Assembly (NCBI GenBank): GCA_038049695.1
Contig: CP142452.1
Location: forward strand, 91,023,501 to 91,087,500
Direction: 5' to 3'
DNA length: 64,000 nucleotides
From: Cinnamomum chago
Taxonomy: Eukaryota; Streptophyta; Magnoliopsida; Laurales; Lauraceae
The translations under genes and the position numbers were made by a program. The notes below the pieces were generated by a model. That model made no database searches and had not been told where the DNA came from. It worked only from the letters and a program-made list of their open reading frames with translations. Shown here piece after piece: positions 29,021 to 41,431 of the stretch. The first letter of the stretch is position 1. Every line of letters starts with the position of its first letter.

Positions 29021-31786
29021 AGTTAAGGTCCTCGAGAAGCAGGAACAAAAGATTGCTAGCTTGTGGAGGGCCGTGGTGGTTCCACACCTGACCTCCTTGA
29101 ACCAAAGGAATAAAAAAATCTAATCTAAAATAAAGAGGAAAAGGAAGTTTTGCAGGGATGCTAAAGGTAGAATGAAAAAATCACTCCTTTTTTTTTTTTT
29201 CAAAAAAGAAAATCATGCACAAGGTTGGGTAAAAATGCATGTATCCATGCACAAAATTTTCACCTTGGAATTCCAATTCTCTTTATACGATTCCCTTACA
29301 CCAGACCGGACACATCTTGTTTAAAAGCTATGACAGCATTATCTTTTCTGCATCCATATCTAGGTGGCATTTATGAGAAGAGCTTGGTTTTGATAGGTGG
29401 TGGGCTTTGGTGCTCCTCCCATCTCCCATTCACATGGGCGGCCACTCCTATTTTTCGGCATGTGGGGGCCCCCACCTCGTTGCCTAGTGTTACTCCACAC
29501 GCCCATCTTCCTTACAGTTTTCACATTACACCATGTTGTACATCTTGGATTAGTCTCGCAGAGGTGATTAACCAGGGATTAATCCCTTCTTCCTCACAGG
29601 TACACCATGGAAGCAGTGGCATGTCCATAGGGGTTCAACTTGGGAGGTGCCAAACCTAAACCTGCATAACCCAACTGACCAAAAGTGAAACTCGGGTCAG
29701 ACTAGTTCACGTATTGATAATGTACATTTATTATATGATACATGGTACCACAATGCACTATATTTAGTATGAATATATATTGAAATTAGGGTGCCCAATA
29801 CAACCTAAGTCAGCGCTCAATGCAACCCAAATTATAAATCCGGATCCCCTGTTTAGTCCAAACAGATGACACATGAACTTGTTTAATTTAAAAACCAGTG
29901 TTGTCTTTAAAAACCTAACAAGAGATTCAGATTCCCAAATTATACACAAGTCAACCAGGGATTTTACCGTTCGGGTCAGCCTTGGAACTCGAAGTTTGTC
30001 CACAGGCAATTTAGGTTAGGCTTGGGTTGTATACGCCCAAGTTGCACTGCTATCTTTGTGAATATTAATTGTGTATAATGTGTGGCCAATTGAATTCCAT
30101 CTACAAGTGCAGATTTTTTTTATTTTTTTTTTAAAGTGTTTTATTTATTTATTTTTTTGAAAGTTACTAGTGCGGATTTTGTGGCCAATTGAATCCCACA
30201 GGCAATCCATCAAAGGAATATGCCTCCCCCAAGTAACTCCTAGTTCAGGCTTACAAGGTTCAGGTGTACATGGGTCAGGTTTAACCCCAAAGGCAGGCAC
30301 TTGCAAAAACTCCTGGAATATATTCCATACACGCGAACCTAATCCACACTCCACAAGCAAAGTTGATTTGGAAAAGCAGATTGTAGCGTAGCCTCTCACA
30401 TCCAATATCTGCAAAAGAATCCAACGAAAGAACCTTGGACACATCCCTTTTTACTGTGGCCGCGGGTCCCACACATGCTTACATGGCGAACAGAATCCGG
30501 GTCCACTCAGAGCATGGCCCAGGCTCTTGCCTGCTGACCATGTATTAGATAAGAAGGAATCCAGTCTTCATCCTGTCAATAAACCTATTCAAGATTCCTC
30601 AACAGAAAAGAAAAAAGAAAAAAAAAAAAAAAAACTTAGACAAATACTCACATCACATACATTACTCTTATCTTCATTTTTTTTCTTGCAAAAAGGAGGC
30701 ACTAATACTCTCTAACCATCACTTCCTGGGAGAAATTGCCGTTGCCTTCCAGTTTTGAATATTCTTTCAGGACTTGCATGCCCATTTTTAAATTAAAAAA
30801 AAAACTTCCTTGATTTGTGTAATTTATAAAACTAGTCTTGCATCAACATTTATGTATAGCAAATAACCAATGAGCCACTTTAAAACCATATGAGTGGATA
30901 AGAGATTTCATCTCTCTTTCAAGACATATATATATGTTTTTGAAGTTATTTCTTCCAATTTAGGAATGTGAAGTATGTATCTCTAATCTTCACCTATCTG
31001 GAAGAATAGGAGAGGTACAACTTAAAATGAAATAATGCAAAAGAAGATTTTCAAGTTTCATTCCAATCAGAAATTAGCCCACCATTTGCATTAAATAAGA
31101 GGTGAAACTCAATAGGTTGAGTTGTCTCCAGTCGAGAACTTTTTATTAGTAATAGGATTCGGGTTGGAATGAGCTCAGGTTCTTCACCCAAAACCTATTG
31201 AGTCATTTAAGTCGATTTTTTGGAATATATTAAAGCACACATTGATTACATTTTGAATACTCAAAAATCTCAATTTGACTCGAAAGTCATTGAGTGGGGG
31301 TACCATAGCTGAGTCTGAGTCGACTTGGTGATGCTATTAAGTCAACTAGTCCTGACTCTTGCCAGTCAAAATGAGTTTTAAAATTATGACACATTCTTTA
31401 ATGTGTTCTCCAGTATACAAGCCCAACACTACCCTATGCGCTAATCCACCAACTTCCCATACAATGTGAGCTTCATTAGTGCATGGAAGAAGTTTCCATG
31501 ATGTTTTGCAAATTGAATATTGAGTTACAAGATATTTTAAGGCAATTTACCTTATCATTGGCATCCTGATCAACTTTCTATGAAGGCAAGAAAATATAGT
31601 TCTTTTATTCTTCACAATTCTTCTAATCATCATGATCATCATTCTAAAACATGTGGCTTCCATGACTTGGTTCTACACCCAATCTTTCTTTATTTTACTT
31701 CTACAATTTTGATGTGAGTGGGGATCCATGTATAGGCCTTAGGAGTGGAACCTAACCTGGACCCAGACCTAGACCCGATTACATTG

Positions 31787-31820
<34 letters not shown>

Positions 31821-33269
31821 CAAGGCTCTCCTAATCTAAATATTATTATAGAATCTCGCAAGCTCATGCTTGTGGGGAATCCACCTTTGATCCATCCAAA
31901 TTGACCAAACACATGACCCATCCAAATTGCACAAGTCTATCAATTTTTATTCAAATCTAAATTTACTGGACCGTTGCATTGACCATGTATCGATCCGAAT
32001 GGACTATTGACCATTAAACTTTTGGGCCTATATGAAGATGATTGAAATCACAATTGAATCTGATTTTTTGCAGATATGAAGATCCCAAGAAGTTCTTGAA
32101 ATCCCCCAAACCCCCATCCCCGTGTGGGTCCCCATGTAGGCCCCATCACACACATGAGGTTATCTTATATTAAGCTTGAGCTTAGAAGAGTTAATGTTAT
32201 AACAGGTTTGGGTATAGTTGTACTTAACCTGTTTACAACCTTATAGGCGCTATGGCACCTGCACTTTAATCCTAGGAAAGCTACAGGTCAAGGCGTTAAA
32301 CTATCGATGTTGACTTGGCTGTCAGTGGTCATAACTTTTGAGGCCCACATAGATGGACCACATTGAGTCGATTTCTATGTTGCGTTGGGGTGGTTAGACT
32401 CACTGACGCAAGCTATATCCATTTTACCATGGGTCCATGACTACTGAAGGCCTGTATTGGTTTCGGTATCTCTTTTAGAACTACTACCTTGACAGTAATT
32501 CATATTGATTTCTATTTTATCTTTACCATTAAATTATTAAAAATAAATTTATTTTTCATGAAAATTAAGGAAAATATTCCCAAAATGCTCAATTTTGAGT
32601 ATCATGCCATTTTTTTTTCAAAAAAAAATTTCTCAATAAAAATATGCGGTCACACTAGTCCTAAAGACCTTTTTTTTTAACAAAAAATATCATATTTTTT
32701 AGAATTAGCATTTTGACAAATACTCACACACCCACCCGATTCTCTCACAATGGGCACTACAACTATGGATTGATTTATAGTTATTTGTATGAAAAGGAGG
32801 TGCTTGAGCACTGAGCTATGGGACTTGTTTCTTCATTATGGTTTCAAATTTGTAGAGTTTGCAAATTGAGAGAGAGAGAGAGACTATTGTGGTATGTTTG
32901 AGTTCGAGGTCAGGTCAGTGAAACCATAACCCATACATGATACGACATAGGAAAAGAAGATTTTGCATGGGAGCAGATTGCTGTAGGAATCGGCTCCTTT
33001 AGTTTTGTTTTGCCTTTTTTACAGTTTGCCAAGGTCCTTTAACGGACCCCAAGAAAATGGAAAGCACATCTACCTTTGGTTTTGAAATTCCCAAATGAAA
33101 GAGAGAATCTTGTATATATATAGTCTCTCCTTCCTCATTTTGCAGTGTGTAAAAAGCAAAAGCATGCAATTCGAAAAAGGAATGAGAGGAGAAAGAAGAA
33201 AGAAAGAGAGAAAGAACAGAGGGAAAATAAAGACGGTCAAAAGTCAATACAATCCTTGAAGACTCCCTC
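29021..33269. other. Intergenic, no recognised gene
   Basis: Only short open frames without domains. An AT microsatellite lies at 31,789-31,816, A-runs at 30,617-30,634 and T-runs near 29,190 and 30,115-30,160. The frame at 29,225-29,659 has no recognisable domain. AT-rich decayed sequence prevails; the origin is unclear. Confidence 0.4.
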
Positions 33270-33508
33270 CCATCATCAGCTCCACCCTTTATCGAAACTC
33301 ACCATTTTTTATCTCTCTCTCTCTCTCTCAGCTTCTTCCTTTTCTTTATCGAAACTCACCATTTTGATTTCTCTCTTTTCTAATCTGCATGAAAATAATC
33401 ATTGCCCACAAATCCAAGACACCCATGCAAATCTCTCACATGAATATGGTCGAGTTTGGTTGGGTACCCGATCCAAGCCCGATTTACTAGCAAGGATCCA
33501 TATTCCAT

Positions 33509-33554
<46 letters not shown>

Positions 33555-33610
33555 GAAAATGGTCGAGTTGGTTGATTACCCGATCCACACCCGATTTTCT
33601 AATGAGGATC
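33270..33610. repeat. Low-complexity CT tracts with two short direct duplications
   Basis: TTTATCGAAACTCACCATTTT occurs at about 33,289 and 33,346 around a CT run. A second pair shares ATGGTCGAGTT, ACCCGATCCA and CCCGATTT on either side of a 40-bp CT microsatellite (33,516-33,552). Replication slippage around CT tracts is the simplest explanation. Confidence 0.75.
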
Positions 33611-33616
33611 TGTTAC

Positions 33617-34057
33617 TAGGGATGTTCATGGGCCGGGTTGAACAATATCCAGGCCCGGTTAGAATTGTAACACTTAGGCTCTAGCCCGGATCTGGCCATA
33701 AGCGCCAGCCCGAGCCCAACCCGTGAAGCCCGAGCCCGGTTTAATTTTTTTCTTTTCCAAAAAAGGCCACTATTAACTTGAAGGTGTTGTAGCTTAGTTA
33801 GCTTTGATGTCATGTCATACAAAGACATGATGAATTTGAGTCCCAATGTTAACAAAAATTCATTGTTTTTGCTTTCTTACTCGGGCCTGGCCCGGCTTGG
33901 GCCTTATACCACTGGACCCAAATCCGACCAATATATTAAACGGGCCCAAGTTTTTGTGTAAGCCCGGCCTTGCTACTAAAGCCTAAGGTTCAAGCCCGGC
34001 CCAAAGTAGGCTGGGCCCGGATCAGGCTCGGGCCGGACCAATCCACGAACACCCCTA
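33617..34057. mobile_element. hAT-MITE family member, 441 bp
   Basis: Starts TAGGGATGTTCATGGGCC and ends CACGAACACCCCTA, inverted and matching the 20,934 element. The interior has GGCCCGG, AAGCCCGAGCCC and GGCTCGGGCC words. The flanking 8-mers share only part of their bases, so the target duplication has decayed. Confidence 0.7.
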
Positions 34058-34935
34058 TCTAGATCAGTACTTGTACCCGTACCCAATTGGTGTCCAGGTT
34101 ATCGGATCTGCTCCATTTCCAGTACCCTGAAACCTGACTTTCGCCTAATAGGTATAATCAATAATGGTGGGATAAATAGACTTGAATCCAGACCAAATCA
34201 AGACAAAATACTAGTAAATTAAATAATATTCTTAAGATACCTATATAAAAAAATAATATAAGTTGTAGCATTGCAAATGATATTAGTGGGTTTGAATGAA
34301 AAAAGGATCCACAAATTAGACCTATGACCATTTTTTTTATGAAAGTCAGTCCATTGAGATCCTTTCACTTATTGAAAAATCATTGAAAAATCCACTTAGT
34401 CCCCTTAAACTCATTGAATAAAAATATATATATATATATAGAGAGAGAGAGGATTTTACCGAAAAGTTCCCCTTAAACTCATTGAAAAATCCCCTTAGTC
34501 CAACTAATTAAGGTTCCTTTTGGATAAATGGATAAAAGTTATTTATATAGTTAAATACTCACGTCATATTTTATTTATATATAGAACAAAGTAGTTGCAA
34601 TTAGTCATACAACTGTCTATCTATGAAGAATGTAATAGATTCTATATGGACTGTCTGGCAGTTGCTAATGATTTTAATAGATGCTGCAATCAAGATTTAA
34701 CTATACTTTTAAATAAATAAATATTGATTTATAATTCAACTTATAAGCATTTTATAAAAAAATAATTTCAAAGCTTGGTGAATGTTCCACAAGAAAGTTT
34801 CGAAATGAGAAAAGAAATCCATTCATGATCTTGGCATAGTTCTTCACATAACATGGTATGGGTCACACGCTACAATGGTAAAGTTGCCAAACATTTCTTG
34901 TGTAAAATTGTAAGATGTAAACAAAACATTAACTA

Positions 34936-35640
34936 AGAGCCGGTTTGTTTGCATAGAATAATAGGAGTTTATTAGGGTTGCTCATGGGCCAGGCCAACTT
35001 GAGCTTGATTTTGGCCCAACCTGCTTTGGTCCAGGCTTGGATATGTAATTATACGGCCTGGTTAATAATCGGGTCAGGCTTTGATTAAGTGATAGAAAGC
35101 CCGGCCCAGCCCATGTAAAAAATGCATGTGGTTTCATTTAATTACTCCAATTAATAGCTCGAATTCCTACAGAATTAATATAAAAAGAAAAAACCTGGTT
35201 CGGCCCGGCCAGATCAATTAAATGGGTGGGCTCGGGCTTTATTCATACAGCCTGTGTCGGGCCTAGGACGGCATTTCTAAAGTCGGGCCTGGCCTGAATA
35301 TGCGTTAGCCCAGCTAGGCCCGACCTACTTGAATTCATGGTCAAATGCGCTCCACATGAAGAATTATTAAAGGGGTGAGAGGTGAAGGACATGAGGTGAT
35401 GATAAAGATATAAGGTGGAAATGTAAATGGGATCTCATCTTTCCTATGATTTGAATTCTAGGGTCATGATTAGGTATTAATTTCACATCTCCTCTTGATT
35501 CAATTTCTTTCATACCAGGATTATTTTGATGGTCGATTTTTTATATTCATCTTTGATTCTTCATTTTTAACCACTCTATGAAATACAAAGTCCTAGAATT
35601 GATAGTAAATGAATCACGTGAAACAAGCAGGCCCTAAGGT
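34936..35640. mobile_element. Composite repeat: GC-rich hAT-MITE fragment inside another MITE-like repeat
   Basis: An outer pair of inverted ends is suggested by GAGCCGGTTTGTTTGC at about 34,937 and, inverted, GAAACAAGCAGGCCC near 35,618. Inside, TAGGGTTGCTCATGGGCC at 34,973 begins a GC-rich family copy that runs to about 35,340 with no matching right terminus. Nesting is inferred. Confidence 0.45.
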
Positions 35641-35865
35641 TTTGCCATACAACATATGCTAATGGCCCATTTGATGGATTAAAGTTCTAAAGCGCTTGAA
35701 AATGACATTATAGCTCATTTTTCAAGTCAAAGGTATGGAGCCTACCATTTTGGGCCCCTTCTCAATTTGGCTATGGGTTTGTGTCGTGAATTTTACACCT
35801 TAGGTGTACATTCTGCAACATGTGCTCAAGTTGATTACATTAATAAATTATATAAGCATAAGTAT

Positions 35866-36240
35866 ATATGGGAAATAATCAGGTGAGAACTGTTCTCACC
35901 ATTCATACAATGAGAACTATGGGTGGGGCCCAACTATCACCCAATTTAGACCTTGCAATGGATAGAGACACCCTTGATAGTCACACGCCTTACGGTTTAT
36001 TTAGCACCAATGCGAATGAATTGAACCGTTGGATCGACTATACACCCATATGAACGGACTGGACTTGTCAGCCATTGATAGAGGGGTTGCAAGCATGGAA
36101 TTGGGGTCAAGCTTGATATTTGGGGTGGTCTCATTTAGATCTTTCAATCCCCGCCAGTCCCATCCCAAGATGGGACCCCAATGGGCCTCACAAAAAAGTT
36201 ATCACAGTGACTCTGTGAGAAAGTTTTCATAAGAACATAG
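35866..36240 (+). mobile_element. MITE, copy 1 of an inverted pair
   Basis: The left end has AATAATCAGGTGAGAACTG. The interior at 36,106-36,190 is the reverse complement of 37,310-37,390, sharing GATCTTT, GGTGGTCTCA and a GGGACC..GGGCC block. The right end is decayed. No coding capacity. Confidence 0.6.
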
Positions 36241-36471
36241 CCCTATTAACATTATTATTACGCAAAAAAGTAGATGTATTAGTTCTTTGCTAATAAATAA
36301 GTATGTACATTACTTTAGAAGTGTCCGAGCCTCAATTTGGGTAGAAGTCTAGGCCCTTTACTATGGCCCAACTTGAGTTTAGGTCTTTAGTTTGATTTGT
36401 GTGCCGGCCTGTAACATGGACCAAAGCCAGGTACAATTAGGGATTTAAATGAGGTGGTTTAGGTTGGGACT

Positions 36472-36898
36472 TAGGGGTGCTCATGGGCCGGGCTGAGGTC
36501 AATCGAGGCCTGGACCTACTTCTAAAATATAAGCCCAAGCCCAGGTGAAGCCCGAATTGGGCCTTGAGTGGCTGGCCCAAGCCCATCCCTCGGGAAAGGA
36601 GTAAGCTCGGGCCCAACCCGGGTTTACTTTATAAAAATAAAACAGGGCTCTTTAGCATAATTTTAAGTCGTAGCTCAAGTGGATCAATCTACATTAGTAA
36701 TGGAATGAGCCTTCCTCTCCAAGGTGTTTTTTTTTATATTTTATTTTATATTCGGGCAGGGACAGACTTGGGCTTTCTACCACTGAACCCAGGCCTGGGC
36801 CATCTAGTAAATGGGCCTAAATAAATTGTCCGAGCTCCGGCCGAGTACAAAAACCTTTGGCCTGCCCGCCTGGCTGGCACGATGCATGGACATCCCTA
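36472..36898. mobile_element. hAT-MITE family member, 427 bp
   Basis: Left terminus TAGGGGTGCTCATGGGCC, right terminus GGACATCCCTA. GGTTGGG occurs just outside both ends (36,462-36,468 and 36,899-36,905), offset by three bases at the left, so it may be a degenerate target duplication. Confidence 0.65.
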
Positions 36899-37258
36899 GG
36901 TTGGGTCCACTGAGAACTTTAAGAGGCATTTATGCATGGCTTCCACTGCACTTGGAGTCCTATCTCTCATGTAGTAAATTGGTTTTCCTTGAATTGATCA
37001 ATGGAAAAAGGCGTAATTTTGTGTTTTCTTTGGTGAAATGTATTTGTACCAAACGACATCACATGGTAGTACGTGGAATTTTAGGTGTCTTTTCTTTTCA
37101 TTTCCTAGTAGTTCCATTGCACAAACGCTCTATAAAAGTTGAAATTCAACTTAGTGTCAATCTAATGTATAGGACATTTGCTTGACTTCGATGAACCTGG
37201 CCAAACCAAGACCTTTCTTCAAGCTTGACCTAAGAGTGGTTACATAGTAATATTATAA

Positions 37259-37624
37259 TGGATAATATTCAGGTGGGAACTGGTCTCACATATTATGTGA
37301 GATCTTTTTTGTGCGGCCCAATTGTGGGCCCCATTTGGGGATGGGACCAGGGGGATGAAAAGATCTATGTGAGACCACTCCAAGTATCAAGTTTGACCAA
37401 AACTCATGCCCCTAACCCCTTCATCCGTGGCCTACAAGTTTAATGACTTCATATTAAAAAAATATCCAACCATTGATCCAACGGTTTAGTCCATTTAGAA
37501 TTGTGCAAATCCTTGGGATTAGTGACTATCAGGGAGTTCCCTATTGGTTGCTATGTTTAAATGGGTTGCAAGTTCGGTTCCGCAAAAAAGTTCTCATATA
37601 ATAGTTCTCACTTGAATATTTCTC
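37259..37624 (-). mobile_element. MITE, copy 2 of an inverted pair, with clear terminal inverted repeats
   Basis: Left end GATAATATTCAGGTGGGAAC, right end TTCTCACTTGAATATTTCTC, an inverted repeat of about 22 bp with few mismatches. The flanks TATTATAAT and TAATATAAT agree at seven of nine positions and might be a 9-bp target duplication. Same family as 35,866-36,240 in opposite orientation. Confidence 0.65.
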
Positions 37625-38057
37625 TAATATAATATCGGTACACCTATCTTTCATCATTAAAGTCTTATCTCAACTCTTAAAATTGGCTTCAGCATACCTA
37701 TCTTTAGTGCATATAATTTATGAGAAATGATCTCGTACGCTGCTGTTATTGGAAATATTATATTATGGATCAAAATCTCCAGATAATCGGATATCCATTT
37801 GTATCATTGCCCTTGATCATTGCCTATCAACACATTCCCTAGACAAATGCAACAATGAATTGGCCGGCAATTCCCAGCTCTATTGAACTCCCACATTTGA
37901 TCAATGGTTAGGTGTTGATGATGTATGCAAACACACTCTTAATTGGATGGTGTTGAGACACCTTAGTATCACATTCATGCTCAGGTGGTCTTTCAATATT
38001 TGAAAGCATCACCACTTACCAATAGTCTTAACTTGAAAGAAGGAATAGAAAAAAAAA

Positions 38058-38199
38058 CCAAATTCTCCAAATGTCCCATTTAATGAGAATAGCTATGGAT
38101 GACAATGAAGCTTTCTTTAAACCTCAACCAAATTCTCCAAATGTTCCATTTAATGAGAATAGCTATGGATGACAATGAAGTTTTCTTTAAACCTCACAG
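38058..38199. repeat. Tandem duplication, 70-bp unit, two copies
   Basis: CCAAATTCTCCAAATG starts at 38,058 and 38,128. The units are nearly identical (TGTCCC/TGTTCC, GCTTTC/GTTTTC), so the event is fairly recent. It lies about 0.5 kb upstream of the LEA gene. Confidence 0.9.
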
Positions 38200-38534
38200 A
38201 TTTTCTGCCTTTAAAGGGAGGAAAAAAAAATCCAAAACCTGATGTGTACATTATTTAGTAAACTCAAGAAGTATACCCTCTGACAGAATTTAGAAATAAT
38301 CAGAATGTGAGCTCCCTAATTCTTGACCATCGAACATTCCCTGGACACTTGCATGATGCAACTCTCTGCCATTGAACTCCCTTATTTCCAGCGGTTAGAT
38401 GTTGACAACGTAAGCAACCACAGAAACCGACCTTCCTTGCCCTTTCCACTAATTAATATTATCTATGCTACAAGTATGCAGTCCGACAAATGCATGGCAT
38501 ATCACTACCTCCCTCCTTGTGTAACAGGTGTTGC

Positions 38535-38564
38535 ACACGTGTCTCTAACCCTTAAGACACGCGT
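38535..38564 (+). promoter_or_regulatory. ABRE/G-box plus CE3-like coupling element in the LEA promoter
   Basis: ACACGTGT at 38,535-38,542 is a palindromic G-box carrying the ACGTG core of ABA-response elements. Fourteen bases on, GACACGCGT at 38,556-38,564 is the reverse complement of ACGCGTGTC, the CE3 coupling element. An ABRE paired with CE3 is the known ABA-response complex of barley HVA1, itself a LEA gene. Both lie just upstream of the TATA box. Confidence 0.7.
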
Positions 38565-38589
38565 CCACTGTTGGGTAAGAGATCCAAGC

Positions 38590-38596
38590 TATAAAA
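38590..38596 (+). promoter_or_regulatory. TATA box of the LEA gene
   Basis: TATAAAA, 118 bp before the ATG, in the expected place after the ABRE/CE3 pair. Transcription start is expected near 38,620. Confidence 0.7.
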
Positions 38597-38713
38597 GCCC
38601 ATCTAACCTGCTTCAATCCTTCATCATCCACAAATATCTGGTAGTTTACTCGAATCAATTGCTTGAAGAAAGGAGACAGAGAGGTATATATATATAGTAG
38701 AAAGAAAAAAAAA

Positions 38714-39313
38714 ATGGCATCTCAAGACCAAAGCCATAGGGTAGGTGAAGAAGCCAAAGGCCAAGCTCAGGTGCTCACATCATCTTCACTTTGATGTTCT
38801 GGTTCATGGGTCATGTGTTATGTATTCAAAAGTGTACTAAGATTTGTTGTTTTGTTTTTTGTTTTTGTTTTGTTAATGGTGTGGTGCAGGAGAAGGCAGG
38901 GCAGATGATGGAGAAGGGAAGGGAGGCAGCCCACCAAGGCAAGGAGAAAGCACAGGAGAGCAAAGAACAGGCAGGTGGCTACCTCAAGGAGAGGACTGAG
39001 GCTGCCAAAGAGAAGAGTTCTCGGGCTACTGAATCTGCCGGTGAGACCACCCAAGAAGGCAAGGAGAAGACAGCAGGCTTCATTCATCAGGTACTAAGAA
39101 GAAGAAAAAAAGAAAGAAACTTTCTATTGATTTGGATATCTTCCATTTAAGTGCTTCATGTGTTAATTATATATTTTTCTTCTTGTATGGTTTGTTAATG
39201 TGCAGACTGCAGAGCAGATGAAGAGCATGGCGCAGGGGGTAGCTGAAGCTGCGAAGCATACTCTGGGCATGGGTGAGGGCGAGAAGGAAAGGACCACGGG
39301 CGACAAGGATTAA
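38714..39313 (+). CDS. Late embryogenesis abundant protein, LEA_4/group 3-like, 121 aa
   Basis: Group 3 LEA proteins are disordered, helix-on-drying proteins that protect membranes and enzymes in seeds and under drought. Three exons join in frame: 38,714-38,770; 38,890-39,090; 39,206-39,313. The protein starts MASQDQSHRVGEEAKGQAQ and runs as very hydrophilic Lys/Glu/Ala/Thr-rich 11-mer-like repeats (EKAGQMMEKGREAAHQGKEK, YLKERTEAAKEK, GETTQEGKEKTAGF), with no signal peptide, and ends in GEKERTTGDKD. The length suits a small LEA. The ATG sits in an A-rich leader downstream of a clear TATA box. The first donor is the weaker GTGCTC, but phase and protein continuity support it. The upstream ABRE/CE3 pair predicts ABA, seed or drought induction. 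Confidence 0.92.
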
Positions 39314-41431
39314 ACAAATCTACTGTGTCTAATCTCTATATATATGGTTTTATATGTTTTCATGCTCTACTTTGTTTCTTTTTTTTGTTTGTAATCTGAG
39401 GCTTGTATAGTGTGTGCGTGTGGCTTCTATGTCATGTATGTGTGGTGTAAAAATAAAAACATTATACATGTCTTTCTTATTATGCTATTACTGGATTTTC
39501 TTATATGTTAATCAATGGCCAAGGATGAATAAGGTGGACGGAAGTTCTGAATAAAATAAAATAAAACATATCACCATAAGATTGAGTAGATCAAATTAGA
39601 AAAAATCAGCAGTTTTACTTTAACTTAATTCATATCAGTTATATATACTTCATTAATTATATGCTCAATACAGCAATTGGTAGGAACTCCTATTGGAATA
39701 AAACTTTACAACCAATTATGAGGGAGGATCGCGCTCACATGTATGGATGTTGATTAGGACGGTCAGGGGATGGAAATTCCTGTTCCAAGGATGAAAAATC
39801 TTCAAAACAAAGAATCAGGCCCACTTGAAAAAGTATAACCCTGATTTTAGGGCCTAGAAGGGTGAGGCCTTTCTAATTTATGCGGCTAGAATTTCAGAAA
39901 GTTGTGGGGGCTCTAGCTGAAGGGATGTAAAATTTCATGCTTATTTGTGGACCATCATCCATGACAGGGATTTCCATGTCCATGAGAAATGCAAGTTTTC
40001 CGCTTCTTGCGCTTTCCACTCCTAGATTGGTGAAAGAGCATCCTGTGGATTTGGCAGTTGATCCTATTGTTGACTACAGCCTGTCTTCGACAATTATGAG
40101 ATTCCCAACACCCCCACCTCTTTCGGTTTGTTATAGCCCACTAGAAGAGCCCGGATCTAGTGCATATTGCTTCCTTCTTCATGCTACTTCAACTATACCA
40201 CCTTCCATGGAGACACCCAAAATGTAGTTTGAATAGTAATGACTTTTATAATCATTTATTTTTCCCATGGCTCCATTCCATGTAGGTTTTGTGGGTGGCA
40301 CTGCGGATGAAATTATGTCCACCATATAAATAAACAAAATGACAACACACCATATTTACATGGTTAGATCATGGCTACTTGTATAGTAAGATTAGAGCAA
40401 TTTTCACGCACACTCCCAGAAATTGGGGTTAAAACTCTACCTACTCTCAAAATGAGATGATTTCCATAATCTTAAAATAAGGTACTTGATCATCAAATAT
40501 TCATATTGTGTGTAAGTTATTAAAATGACCTATAATCCGCGCAATACAGGACATCTATCACACCAAAAAAAAAAAAAAAAACACACACACACATCCAAAT
40601 GTCGAACTGGTAGACTGTCCCGGCTTTCCAATCAATAACCTTCAAGTGGATGGTTGTTATTAATTAATGAACACAACAATGCTTCTCAATCAATAGAAAA
40701 ATCAAATACACATACATAGTGGAATTATGAGATAAGTTCTGATAAGTACAAAAAAAAAAAAAATCTAAACCACTCGATACTTCATCGTTTTGTATATGTT
40801 CATGTAGCCAAACTTGGTCCCACTGGATCCAAAACACTTGAATAAAAAAAAAAAAAAAAAGATTCATGAATCTTCTAGGGTGTCAATATAAAATGTTCAT
40901 TCTTAAGGTGGAACAACCTATATAACATGCCCATGTTGAAATAGAATACCCTGTAAGGCCCACATGGATCGATGGTGAATATATAGGGTGGTAAGGGAAT
41001 GGAAGATCCTCTTTGCGGATGACAAAACTTCCAAGGCAACATAAGGGCCTAAAGTATAGGCTTTTAATTTATGCAAGTTTTTTTGTTTTTTTTAAATATC
41101 AACCAACAATGGATAGAGTTATCATAAGGATCAAATTTTGAACTTAAGACAATTCACAAGGTAGAGAATGTTAGTTAGGAGATTGGTTGATCATAGATGG
41201 GGCACACATAGGAGGTGTACGTACACTGATTGTCCAATAAGGACACTTCTAGCAAAAAAAATAAATATTGTGATAAGCATAAATTTATTTATTCATAAAA
41301 GGATAGCAAATAAGTTTTGTTTAACATGAAAGGATAAACCAACACCAGAAACATCTTCCCATCAATGTGAGAGAGATGTAGCTAGAGCTTTATTTATAGA
41401 GTTCATACTACGGCAATCTGGGCTCATGCTC
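39314..41431. other. Intergenic between LEA and response-regulator genes
   Basis: The first ~170 bp are the LEA 3' UTR with AATAAAA near 39,451. Two related scraps around 39,730-39,870 and 40,940-41,070 share GATGAAAAATCTTC/GATGACAAAACTTCC and AGGGCCTA words. The open frame 39,937-40,227 has no domain. A-runs near 40,566-40,582 and 40,844-40,860. No gene is called. Confidence 0.45.

Noticed and set aside
33145-33684. 179-codon plus-strand frame rich in Ser and Leu
   Set aside because: It is made largely of CT microsatellites and ends inside a hAT-type MITE.
39937-40227. 96-codon frame after the LEA gene as a small secreted protein
   Set aside because: No signal peptide, no recognised domain, and it lies among diverged repeat scraps; it has no promoter or splice support.
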